The notes beneath the pieces were generated by a model. It had not been told where the DNA came from and did no database searches. It was given only the letters and a program-made list of their open reading frames with translations. A stretch of 63,083 bases of DNA from an uncultured Flavobacteriales bacterium (GTDB lineage: Bacteria > Bacteroidota > Bacteroidia > Flavobacteriales_D > Sanyastnellaceae): positions 1 to 63,083 of the forward strand of contig CALLLH010000025.1 in NCBI GenBank assembly GCA_938082505.1, given 5' to 3'. This document shows positions 26,265-32,975 of the stretch, in pieces (position 1 is the first letter of the stretch; every line of letters begins with the position of its first letter). The position numbers were made by a program, and so were the translations under genes.

Positions 26265-26834
26265 TCAGAGGGGATGCTCCTCTGCGCCGTCCAGGATATA
26301 ATTCATCTGGTACACGTCGTCGGCATTGAGCCGAAGGTTGCCGTGAAAGGTCAGGCGCTCGTCCGTCTGATAGGTTCTGTGGTCGCTGTCCTTGAACCTC
26401 AGATCCACGACACTTTCCGGTCCAGCACCTCCGCAGAAGAAGCAATTGGCGAAGGGGTACCGCGACAGTACGTAGAAGTCCTCGTCGAGGTCCACCGGAA
26501 TGACGTAGCCGGTGATGTAGACGTCCTTCCCCTCGGCCGCCAGCACCTGGTCTCCGAAGACCGGTTTCCAATAGTAGCTGTCGAGCTCCTCGAGGTAGAC
26601 ATCCTTGAAGTCGACATCGGCCAGTTCGGCCCACGTCAACTCGCGGTAGTCAGCAGCCGCAGGGGCTGCCGAGACTTCAGGGAATTTCGAGGAGACCTCC
26701 GATGCGCGGGCCTGCGCAATCAGGGGCATGTCCGGTGCCGCGGGGTCGGGGTGGCAGAACGAACTCAGGTCCATGGCGGACAAAGCTCCGACTCCGAGTA
26801 CGGCATACAGTGTTTGTTGGAGGCGACGGCCCAT
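26265..26834 (-). CDS. DUF3299 exported protein
   Basis: A 189-residue protein of the DUF3299 family. The first 20-40 residues are moderately hydrophobic and look like a signal or anchor. The family core starts at LTWAELADVDF, with the conserved VYITGYVIPVD and the hallmark NCFFCGGAGPES, whose two cysteines may bind metal or form a disulfide. It lies 31 bases downstream of an FtsX-like permease gene and its ATPase on the same strand. The same trio occurs in metal-regulated operons of some proteobacteria, for example the zinc-responsive PA4063-PA4066 cluster of Pseudomonas aeruginosa, so a role in metal handling is a reasonable guess. A -7-like box lies four bases before its ATG. Confidence 0.8.
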   Translation of the reverse strand: MGRRLQQTLYAVLGVGALSAMDLSSFCHPDPAAPDMPLIAQARASEVSSKFPEVSAAPAAADYRELTWAELADVDFKDVYLEELDSYYWKPVFGDQVLAAEGKDVYITGYVIPVDLDEDFYVLSRYPFANCFFCGGAGPESVVDLRFKDSDHRTYQTDERLTFHGNLRLNADDVYQMNYILDGAEEHPL

Positions 26835-26838
26835 GTGG

Positions 26839-26846
26839 CTAAAATA
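26839..26846 (-). promoter_or_regulatory. Candidate -7 box, leaderless arrangement, DUF3299 gene
   Basis: TATTTTAG (one mismatch to TAnnTTTG) ends four bases before the ATG at 26834. It would allow separate expression from the ABC genes upstream. Confidence 0.35.
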
Positions 26847-26865
26847 CGCCGGTCGGGTGCGCCGT

Positions 26866-28038
26866 TCACCGGCCTTGCCCCAACGTATTCGAAATGTCGA
26901 TGCGGAGGGCGGAACGGGCAGGAATTCCTGCGGCCACAGCTCCGACCATCAAGGCCGCGGCCACCAGGACGATTTCCCCGGCTACGGGGGCGAGCTGGGT
27001 CACGTCATAGTGGAAGCGGTCGGACAGGACCTGCCCAAGCAGCATCACGCCCAGGCGGCTGAGCAACAATCCCGCGACGATCCCGGCCGCGGTCATCCAA
27101 AGGCCCTCGTAGAGGACCAACGAGAAGAGGCGGCGGGGCGTGGCGCCCATGGTGCGGAGCAGGGCGAGTTCGTAGCGCCGGTCCCGCAAGGAGGCAAACA
27201 GGGCGATGAAGACGCTGACGAATGACAGGCCCATGATGAGAAGCGCCACGGCACGCAAAGTTTGGATGCCAATCCCGAATTGTTGGGTGAGCCTGTTCAT
27301 CTCGATGGCGGGAAGGGCGACTTGCATGGGTGTATCCCTGAGCAGGTTGGGCAGCGTCAGTATGGCGAGCGGGTTCTTTTTCTTGAGCAGGACCGCCGTG
27401 ATTTCCTCGTCAGCCCCTTCCACTTCCTCATGGACGCCCCAGACCGAAGCGATCGGGGTCAGGATGAGCTGGTCGATGACAGAGCCGGTGCGGGCGAAGG
27501 TCCCGACCACGGTATAGGCCTTGTCGCGGTGTACGTCGGTCCCGTCCGTGAGGCCATGGGCGCTGAAAAAGGTGTCCCCGAGTGCGAGGCCCGTTGCAGC
27601 GGCCACTTCCTGTCCGACGACCACCTCGAAGGGGGCTTCGAACATCCTGCCATCGTCAACTTCTGCACTGTAGTGTGCCGGATAGGACGGTTCCGTGCCT
27701 ACAATGCGGAAGAGCTCATAGTTGTCGCCGTATGCCAAGGGAATGGCCTCGGAGATGTAAGGGTGTCGCATCACCTTGCGCGCCTCGGCGAGGGAGATGT
27801 TCCCGGTGGGGACATCGACGTGGTAGACGTTGGCGAGGATGAGCTGCAGGGGGCTGCCCTTGGCGCCGAGGACAAGGTCGATGTCCTTGATGTTGCGGTC
27901 GAGGTCCTCGGTCAGGCTGCGTTGCATCAGCAGCATCAAACTGATGATGCCCACGCCGAATGCGAGCAGCAGCACACTCAGCCCTGTTTCGAGGGGCCGG
28001 TGCAGGACATTGCGGCGGGCGAGTCGGGCGGCCTTCAT
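26866..28038 (-). CDS. ABC transporter permease, FtsX/MacB type
   Basis: A 390-residue permease with the type VII layout: one N-terminal helix (about 18-42), a long periplasmic MacB-core domain (about 43-260), and three C-terminal helices (about 275-300, 325-350, 355-380). The FtsX domain has the usual RRYELALLRTMGATPRRLFSLVLYE wording, seen here as separate pieces around residue 290-315. Such proteins move lipids, peptides or drugs mechanically or signal across the membrane. It overlaps the ATPase gene by four bases and is followed by DUF3299. Confidence 0.9.
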   Translation of the reverse strand: MKAARLARRNVLHRPLETGLSVLLLAFGVGIISLMLLMQRSLTEDLDRNIKDIDLVLGAKGSPLQLILANVYHVDVPTGNISLAEARKVMRHPYISEAIPLAYGDNYELFRIVGTEPSYPAHYSAEVDDGRMFEAPFEVVVGQEVAAATGLALGDTFFSAHGLTDGTDVHRDKAYTVVGTFARTGSVIDQLILTPIASVWGVHEEVEGADEEITAVLLKKKNPLAILTLPNLLRDTPMQVALPAIEMNRLTQQFGIGIQTLRAVALLIMGLSFVSVFIALFASLRDRRYELALLRTMGATPRRLFSLVLYEGLWMTAAGIVAGLLLSRLGVMLLGQVLSDRFHYDVTQLAPVAGEIVLVAAALMVGAVAAGIPARSALRIDISNTLGQGR

Positions 28039-28676
28039 GGGTGCAGGTTCAATTCGACATGGTCCGTCATCCTGTCTTTCAGCCTTTGGTCGTGGGTGAC
28101 GATGAGCAGGGCGGCACCGGTCCTTTCCGCCTGTTTCCGCAGCAGGGACAGGACCGCGTCCGTATTCGCATCGTCGAGGGCGCTGGTCGGTTCGTCCGCG
28201 AGGATCAACCCGGGTCCGTGGGCCACGGCGCGTGCGATGGAGACCCGTTGCTGCTCACCGACGGACAGTGCATCGACCTTGGCGTGCAGCTTATGGGCCA
28301 ATCCAAGGTCTTCCAGCAACCCCGCGATCACCTGTTCGTCATCAGGGCAGCCGGCCAGTGAACGGGCCAGTCCGAGGTTCTCGCCCACGGTCAGGCTGCG
28401 GACGAAGTGGGCGGTCTGGAATACGATGCCCATGTGGCGGCCCCGGGTGCGGTCCCGGTCGGCGGTGCCCAGAGTACTGAATGCCTGACCGGCCAATTCA
28501 ACGCTGCCTGCCGTCGGTGTCCGCATCCCCGCCACCAGGTGGAGCAGGGTGGTCTTGCCCGTTCCCGAAGCGCCGAGCAGCAACAATTCCTTGCCCTTCT
28601 CCAGACGGAGATCTGGAAAGGCCAATTCGCTCTCGCTGCCCTCATACCTGTAATGCAGGCCCTCCGTCTTCAGCAT
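28035..28676 (-). CDS. ABC transporter ATP-binding protein, LolD/MacB type
   Basis: A 213-residue ATPase with Walker A GASGTGKTT (about 33-41), the Q-loop in VFQTAHFV, signature LSVGEQQRVSIARA (about 136) and Walker B LILADEPTSALD (about 157). Length and wording fit the LolD/FtsE group, which partner FtsX-type permeases. The permease gene overlaps its end by four bases, so these form one transporter. A TAACTTCG box lies four bases before the ATG, in the 39-base gap shared with the divergent DUF4258-like gene. Confidence 0.92.
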   Translation of the reverse strand: MLKTEGLHYRYEGSESELAFPDLRLEKGKELLLLGASGTGKTTLLHLVAGMRTPTAGSVELAGQAFSTLGTADRDRTRGRHMGIVFQTAHFVRSLTVGENLGLARSLAGCPDDEQVIAGLLEDLGLAHKLHAKVDALSVGEQQRVSIARAVAHGPGLILADEPTSALDDANTDAVLSLLRKQAERTGAALLIVTHDQRLKDRMTDHVELNLHP

Positions 28677-28680
28677 GGCT

Positions 28681-28688
28681 CGAAGTTA
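28681..28688 (-). promoter_or_regulatory. Candidate -7 box, leaderless arrangement, ABC cassette
   Basis: TAACTTCG (one mismatch to TAnnTTTG) ends four bases before the ATPase ATG at 28676. Confidence 0.4.
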
Positions 28689-28703
28689 CGATGCCCCTTC
28701 GCC

Positions 28704-28711
28704 CATCTTTG
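28704..28711 (+). promoter_or_regulatory. Candidate -7 box, leaderless arrangement, DUF4258-like gene
   Basis: CATCTTTG (one mismatch) ends four bases before the ATG at 28716; it is the same octamer and spacing as at the AlbA_2 gene. Confidence 0.4.
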
Positions 28712-28715
28712 CATC

Positions 28716-29105
28716 ATGACGTTCATCCAACGACTGTGGCGCTACATGATCGGGCTGCTGATCGGCACCCTGCTGGCCCTTTTCTTTTTCGGTAGCCGTT
28801 CCTGCATGCAATGGCTGCCCAATCCGCAGGTGCGTCAGTTCCTCGGCGAAGCGGGATTGATGGGAGATGAGCGCACGCGGTGCTTGATGCAGTGTGGCGC
28901 GGTGTCGATGGCCGATTTGAGGCGTCTGTTGGAGGAAGGCGATATCGCCTATGGCGACAGCGATGTGCGCGATGAACAGGGGACCGGCAAGTTCTACCTC
29001 ATCCGTGGAGACGGTCGGGCCGCGGAGTTCGTGGTCACAGATTCGACCACCGCCGTTCGGGCATTGCAACTGGAGACATTGCCGGCTGGTTGCGACTGTC
29101 CCTGA
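28716..29105 (+). CDS. DUF4258-like membrane-anchored protein
   Basis: A 129-residue protein from the ATG at 28716. One N-terminal membrane helix (about 9-27: YMIGLLIGTLLALFFFG) is followed by WLPNPQVRQFL, which resembles the LPN-R-L motif of Bacteroidota DUF4258 proteins, and a small alpha/beta domain ending with two cysteines (CDC). The domain probably faces the periplasm. Function unknown. It is divergent from the ABC cassette and converges on the proline dehydrogenase gene with nine bases between. Confidence 0.65.
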   Translation: MTFIQRLWRYMIGLLIGTLLALFFFGSRSCMQWLPNPQVRQFLGEAGLMGDERTRCLMQCGAVSMADLRRLLEEGDIAYGDSDVRDEQGTGKFYLIRGDGRAAEFVVTDSTTAVRALQLETLPAGCDCP

Positions 29106-29114
29106 GGGACGGCA

Positions 29115-30326
29115 TCAAGCGCCCTTGCGGCGCTGCAGTTCCTTGCGTATGAGCTCGAGCTCCCGCGAGGTCTGACCTCCAACGGAAGTGTTCTCCTCAG
29201 CACGTCTGATGAGGTAGGGAATGGCCTCCTTCAGCGGTCCGTAAGGGACGTACTTGGCGACATTGAACCCCCCGGCTCCGAGGTTGAAGCTGAGGTTGTC
29301 GCTCATGCCGAGAAGCTGGGCAAATGCGATCCGCGTATCGGAAGGGTCGATGCCCCTATCCTGCATGGCGCGGCCCAACTTCAGGGTGCTTTCCTCGTTG
29401 TGGGAGCCACAAACGATGTTCAGGTGGTCCAGGTGGTCCAGCGCGAAGTTGACGGCGGCATCGAAGTCGCGATCGGTGGAAGCCTTGTCCGGTTGGATTG
29501 GCGATGGACGGTTTTCATCCGTCGCCTTTTGCCGCTCTTTCTCCATGTAGGCACCCCGGACAAGCTTGACTCCGGCGATCCACCCTTCGCTGCGCGCCGA
29601 TTCCGTGAGGCTGTGGATGTATTCCAACCGGTCGTGGCGGTAGAGCTGGGCTGTGGTGTAGATGCGGCATGTTTCCCGATTGTGCTGCCGCATCATGGAT
29701 TCCGCCAGGTGGTCGATGGCGCCCTGAAGCCAACTTTCTTCGGCGTCGATCATGATAGGAACGCCCTTGTCGGCAGCGGTGGCACACACTTTGGACACCC
29801 TGTCCCTCACACGCTCCCAGGCGGCTTTCCCGATGTCATCGAGTTGACCTCTGCTTACTTGTTCAAGCAAGGCGTTGTCGGACAGTGCGCTGACTTTGAA
29901 AACGGCAAAGGCGAAGCGGTCGTCTCCCTCGGCGGCGGCGACGGCGGCCATGATCTGCTTCAATGCGGAATCCAAGGCTTCTTCGCCGGTTTGTCCTTCC
30001 GCGCTGTAGTCCAGAATGGTCCTTACCCCGAATTGGGAGAGCCTTTGGGCCGTGCCCATGCTTTCCTCGATGTCTTCTCCCCCGCAGAAATAATCGAACA
30101 CCGGTCTGAGGGCCCAATCAATCGGAATGCGCAGGGCCAGTGTGATGCGCACTGCTCTCGCTCCGAAGCTGACCAGTGCGGGTGATCCGATCAGTCCGAA
30201 CATCCAGCGGGCCCGCTTGAGGTCACCCGTGGACCGGTGTGCGAATGCGGTTCGGGTGTCGTCGAACTGCAAGCTTCCATGCCTGTGGGCAGTGGCAGGA
30301 GCGGTAGGAGTGTCTGGGGAATTCAT
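29115..30326 (-). CDS. Proline dehydrogenase
   Basis: A 403-residue FAD-dependent enzyme that oxidises proline to pyrroline-5-carboxylate at the membrane and passes electrons to quinone. From the ATG at 30326 (a TTG/other in-frame extension to 30368 is not needed), the TIM-barrel landmarks are ILDYSAEGQ, PIMIDAEESWLQ, IYTTAQLYRHDRLEYI, GVKLVRGAYMEKER, VCGSHNEES and the C-terminal YVPYGPLKEAIPYLIRRAEEN with the substrate arginines. It is a stand-alone PRODH, usual in Bacteroidota, with the pyrroline-5-carboxylate dehydrogenase encoded elsewhere. The M20 dipeptidase nearby could supply proline, though nothing ties them firmly. Confidence 0.95.
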   Translation of the reverse strand: MNSPDTPTAPATAHRHGSLQFDDTRTAFAHRSTGDLKRARWMFGLIGSPALVSFGARAVRITLALRIPIDWALRPVFDYFCGGEDIEESMGTAQRLSQFGVRTILDYSAEGQTGEEALDSALKQIMAAVAAAEGDDRFAFAVFKVSALSDNALLEQVSRGQLDDIGKAAWERVRDRVSKVCATAADKGVPIMIDAEESWLQGAIDHLAESMMRQHNRETCRIYTTAQLYRHDRLEYIHSLTESARSEGWIAGVKLVRGAYMEKERQKATDENRPSPIQPDKASTDRDFDAAVNFALDHLDHLNIVCGSHNEESTLKLGRAMQDRGIDPSDTRIAFAQLLGMSDNLSFNLGAGGFNVAKYVPYGPLKEAIPYLIRRAEENTSVGGQTSRELELIRKELQRRKGA

Positions 30327-30504
30327 TGACCAAACGCGCGGCTGCAAGATACCGCGTACCTGTCCCATTCAGGGCCTTGCGGTGCCACGGATGAAAGTCG
30401 TCCGATGGGACCAAAGGGGGGCCAAGCGATGGCTCAGGACTGCCGGCATGTTTGCCCTGTCGATTCGCCAAGGGGGCGGTGTCGAGCAGGTGCTGCTCCA
30501 TTAT

Positions 30505-30984
30505 TCATTGGACCAGGCTGATGCGCTCGGTGTGGTGCACCTCAATGGTGCGCTGGGTGCCCCAGGCCTTGCCGGTCACCGTGCCTTCGACTCCGATTTC
30601 AAGGCCCTGGATGAAGATGCCCAGCAGGTTCTTGTTGAGGGCGGCGTTGACCCGTTGCATGTCCAGTTTGGCGGACATGGCGACCTGTTCGGCCTCCTTG
30701 GCGGGCAGGGTGATGCCCTGGCCGAAGGAAATGGTGCCGATGGAATCCCCCGAGATCCACAGTCCCATGTGGTCCCCGATGACGGTGACCTTGTAGGGAT
30801 TCGGGTTGTGGATCCCGAGTGCGACGGTCACCGTGGCCTCTTCGCTTCCAAGTCCATCCAACCCTTCGATGGCGACGCTGTGGACCTCGAAATCCCGGAT
30901 GCCGCAGCCCGATACAATGGCCAAAGCGAGCATCCACGCAAAGGCCCGAATTCCGTGAAGAAACAAGGGGGAATCAGCCCTCAT
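30505..30984 (-). CDS. LEA type 2 / WHy-domain lipoprotein
   Basis: A 159-residue protein from the ATG at 30984, with a lipoprotein signal (FAWMLALAIVSGC). The rest is one WHy/LEA-2 beta-sandwich domain, shown by the ALGIHNPNPYKVTVIGDHM motif, with alternating hydrophobic strands after it. WHy domains are found in stress and desiccation proteins and many Bacteroidota carry such lipoproteins without known role. Its start overlaps the 3' end of the M20 dipeptidase gene by 11 bases, so the two are co-transcribed. About 180 bases without recognisable features separate it from the proline dehydrogenase gene. Confidence 0.8.
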   Translation of the reverse strand: MRADSPLFLHGIRAFAWMLALAIVSGCGIRDFEVHSVAIEGLDGLGSEEATVTVALGIHNPNPYKVTVIGDHMGLWISGDSIGTISFGQGITLPAKEAEQVAMSAKLDMQRVNAALNKNLLGIFIQGLEIGVEGTVTGKAWGTQRTIEVHHTERISLVQ

Positions 30985-32362
30985 GGAATTCCGCGAACCG
31001 CGCGTGGAAGTGCGGAATCGTCTCGATGCCCTTGAAGTAGTTGAAGACCCCGTAGTGCTCATCCGGGGAGTGGATGGCGTCGCTGTCGAGGCCGAAGCCC
31101 ATCAGGACGGTTTTCAGGCCGAGGATGCGCTCGAAGCTGGTCACGATGGGGATGCTGCCGCCTCCGCGGAAGGGGACCGGCTTGCGGCCGAAGGTGGCTT
31201 CCATGGCTGCGGCGGCGGCCTTGTAGCCCGGGTGGTCGATGGGGGTGACGGCCGGGTGGGCGCCGTGCATGATGGTCACCTCCACCTTGCAGCTGGGCGG
31301 GCAGATGGATTCGAAGTGATCCTTGAAGAGCTGCGTGATCTCGTCGGGATCCTGGTCGGGGACGAGGCGCATGGAAATCTTGGCCTTGGCCTCGGAGGCG
31401 ATGACGGTCTTGGCGCCTTCGCCCGTGTAGCCGCCCCAGATGCCGTTGACGTCGAGGGTAGGCCGGATGGACATGCGCTCCGTTGCGGAGTAGGAGGGCT
31501 CGCCTTCGGTGGCCCCGATGTCGATGCTCTTGCGGTACTCGTCCTCGCTGAAGGGGGCCTCCGCCATGGCGGCGCGCTCTTCCGTGGACAGCTCGATGAC
31601 CTTGTCATAGAAGCCCGGAACGGCAATGCGCTGTTGGTCGTCCTTGAGCGAGGCGATGAGTTCGCAGAGGATGTTGATGGGGTTCGGGGCGGCCCCGCCG
31701 TACAGGCCGGAGTGCAGGTCGCGGTTCGGCCCCACCAGTTTGACCTCCACGTAGCTCAGGCCGCGCAGGCCGGTGGTGATGCTCGGGATGTCGTTGGCGA
31801 TGATGCCGGTGTCGCTGACGAGCACGAGGTCCGCCGCAAGCTTTTCGCGGTTGTCCTCGAGGAAGGCGTCGAGGTGGTCGCTGCCCACTTCTTCCTCCCC
31901 CTCCACGATGAACTTGAGGTTGCAAGGCTGTTGGCCGGTCTGCACCATGGCCTCCAGTGCCTTGACGTGCATGAACATCTGGCCCTTGTCGTCGCAGGCG
32001 CCGCGGGCGAAGATGGCACCCTCCGGATGCAGCTCGGTCTTGCGGATGACCGGCTCAAAGGCCGGCGAGGTCCAGAGGTCGAGCGGATCCGGCGGCTGGA
32101 CATCGTAATGGCCGTAAACCAGGACGGTGGGCAGGGCAGGGTCGACGATGCGTTCGCCATAGACGACGGGGTAGCCGGGCGTGGGCATGACCTCGACGTT
32201 GTTGGCGCCGGCTTTGCGCAGGTGGTCGGCCACGGATTCCGCGCAGCGCATCACGTCGTCGGCGAAGGCCGGGTCGGCACTGATGGAGGGAATGCGGAGC
32301 AGGTCGAACAGTTCGTCGAGGAAGCGGTCCTTGTTCTGGGCGAGGTAATCCTGTGGCGTCAT
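30974..32362 (-). CDS. M20 family dipeptidase
   Basis: A 462-residue zinc peptidase of the CNDP/PepV-like M20 group. The metal ligands and catalytic residues are seen in LVYGHYDVQP (His, Asp), RGACDDKGQ (bridging Asp), VEGEEEVGS (catalytic Glu, metal Glu), VSDTG (Asp) and HSPDEHYG (His). The dimerisation lid lies between about residues 205 and 370 (LHSGLYGGAAPNP). No signal peptide, so cytoplasmic; it probably cleaves dipeptides taken up by the cell. A promoter is visible directly before the ATG, and the WHy lipoprotein gene overlaps the end. Confidence 0.93.
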   Translation of the reverse strand: MTPQDYLAQNKDRFLDELFDLLRIPSISADPAFADDVMRCAESVADHLRKAGANNVEVMPTPGYPVVYGERIVDPALPTVLVYGHYDVQPPDPLDLWTSPAFEPVIRKTELHPEGAIFARGACDDKGQMFMHVKALEAMVQTGQQPCNLKFIVEGEEEVGSDHLDAFLEDNREKLAADLVLVSDTGIIANDIPSITTGLRGLSYVEVKLVGPNRDLHSGLYGGAAPNPINILCELIASLKDDQQRIAVPGFYDKVIELSTEERAAMAEAPFSEDEYRKSIDIGATEGEPSYSATERMSIRPTLDVNGIWGGYTGEGAKTVIASEAKAKISMRLVPDQDPDEITQLFKDHFESICPPSCKVEVTIMHGAHPAVTPIDHPGYKAAAAAMEATFGRKPVPFRGGGSIPIVTSFERILGLKTVLMGFGLDSDAIHSPDEHYGVFNYFKGIETIPHFHARFAEFHEG

Positions 32363-32367
32363 GCCCG

Positions 32368-32397
32368 CAAGGTCGCAACCAGCAGTGGTATGGTCAA
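32368..32397 (-). promoter_or_regulatory. Candidate promoter of the M20 dipeptidase gene, leaderless arrangement
   Basis: On the minus strand TTG (32397-32395) lies 20 bases before CGACCTTG-like GACCTTG (32374-32368), which ends five bases before the ATG. This is the only leaderless-type box here with a fitting upstream TTG. Confidence 0.4.
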
Positions 32398-32410
32398 TGC
32401 CAACAAGGCA

Positions 32411-32446
32411 AAAGAAGAGGGGCGGCTTCCGAAAGGAGGCCGCCCC
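32411..32446 (-). terminator. Intrinsic terminator of the small exported protein gene
   Basis: A 12-base stem with one G-T pair (32419-32430 with 32435-32446) closes a four-base loop and is followed on the minus strand by a TCTTCTTTT tract, 38 bases after the stop at 32485. Confidence 0.8.
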
Positions 32447-32484
32447 GGTTCAAGTGGACATCAAGTGGGGATGTCGCTCGGGTT

Positions 32485-32802
32485 TCAGCCCTGGGCCGCG
32501 AGGACCACATTGCCGAACTCATCGGTGAACTGCACGCGGATCAATGTTGAACCGAAGGGCAGGTTGGTCACGAACTTGACGTATCCATCGACCGCCTGTT
32601 GCATGTTCCGGAAGGTCTGGGTCTTGCGGGAGGTGCTGCCGTCGGGCAGCTGCACGGCCGCGCTCATGGTGATGGCGCCGTCGACCGTGTCGGTCATTTC
32701 CATTGGGATGTTTACGGCGTTGTCGGTGGAGACGTTGGCGCTGGCAGCGAAGGCGAAGAAGGCGAAGGCGACAGCGAAGAGGGAGGAGACTTTGTAGTTC
32801 AT
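32485..32802 (-). CDS. Small exported protein, function unknown
   Basis: A 105-residue protein from the ATG at 32802; the frame is open further upstream but the signal peptide (YKVSSLFAVAFAFFAFAASA) starts here. The mature part is about 80 residues, rich in Thr, Val and Gln, with alternating beta-type hydrophobicity (TFRNMQQAVDGYVKFVTNL, VQFTDEFGNVVL). No cysteines, no known domain. It has its own likely -7 box (CATGTTTG, 32844-32851), a 40-base AAC-rich leader and its own terminator, so it is a monocistronic unit. It may be periplasmic or surface-exposed. Confidence 0.65.
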   Translation of the reverse strand: MNYKVSSLFAVAFAFFAFAASANVSTDNAVNIPMEMTDTVDGAITMSAAVQLPDGSTSRKTQTFRNMQQAVDGYVKFVTNLPFGSTLIRVQFTDEFGNVVLAAQG

Positions 32803-32843
32803 GGCGTTGAGGATTTGTGTGTTGTTGTTGTTCGTTGACAGAG

Positions 32844-32851
32844 CAAACATG
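32844..32851 (-). promoter_or_regulatory. Candidate -7 box of the small exported protein gene
   Basis: CATGTTTG (one mismatch) would start a leader of about 40 bases containing four AAC triplets in a row, an unstructured sequence of the kind that favours translation. Confidence 0.35.
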
Positions 32852-32895
32852 GGAGCCCGGTTGACCCTCCGAACTGACCTCGCCCACCACCGGAA

Positions 32896-32909
32896 ATGAC
32901 AATCGTCAT
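32896..32909. promoter_or_regulatory. Short dyad between divergent genes, possible operator
   Basis: ATGAC and GTCAT are separated by four bases, lying between the divergent small exported protein gene and the BNR-propeller gene. This could be a regulator site shared by both; arms are short, so chance is possible. Confidence 0.2.
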
Positions 32910-32975
32910 CCTCCTGCAGTATGGTCATGCCTCGGGCGTCCGCAATGCCCCGGCACATGCGGTATCTTCCGCTGC

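Noticed and set aside
30983..32797. 604-codon plus-strand frame opposite the M20 dipeptidase
   Set aside because: Shadow of a strongly supported enzyme; composition is Val/Gly/Glu-rich as expected from reverse-complemented codons.
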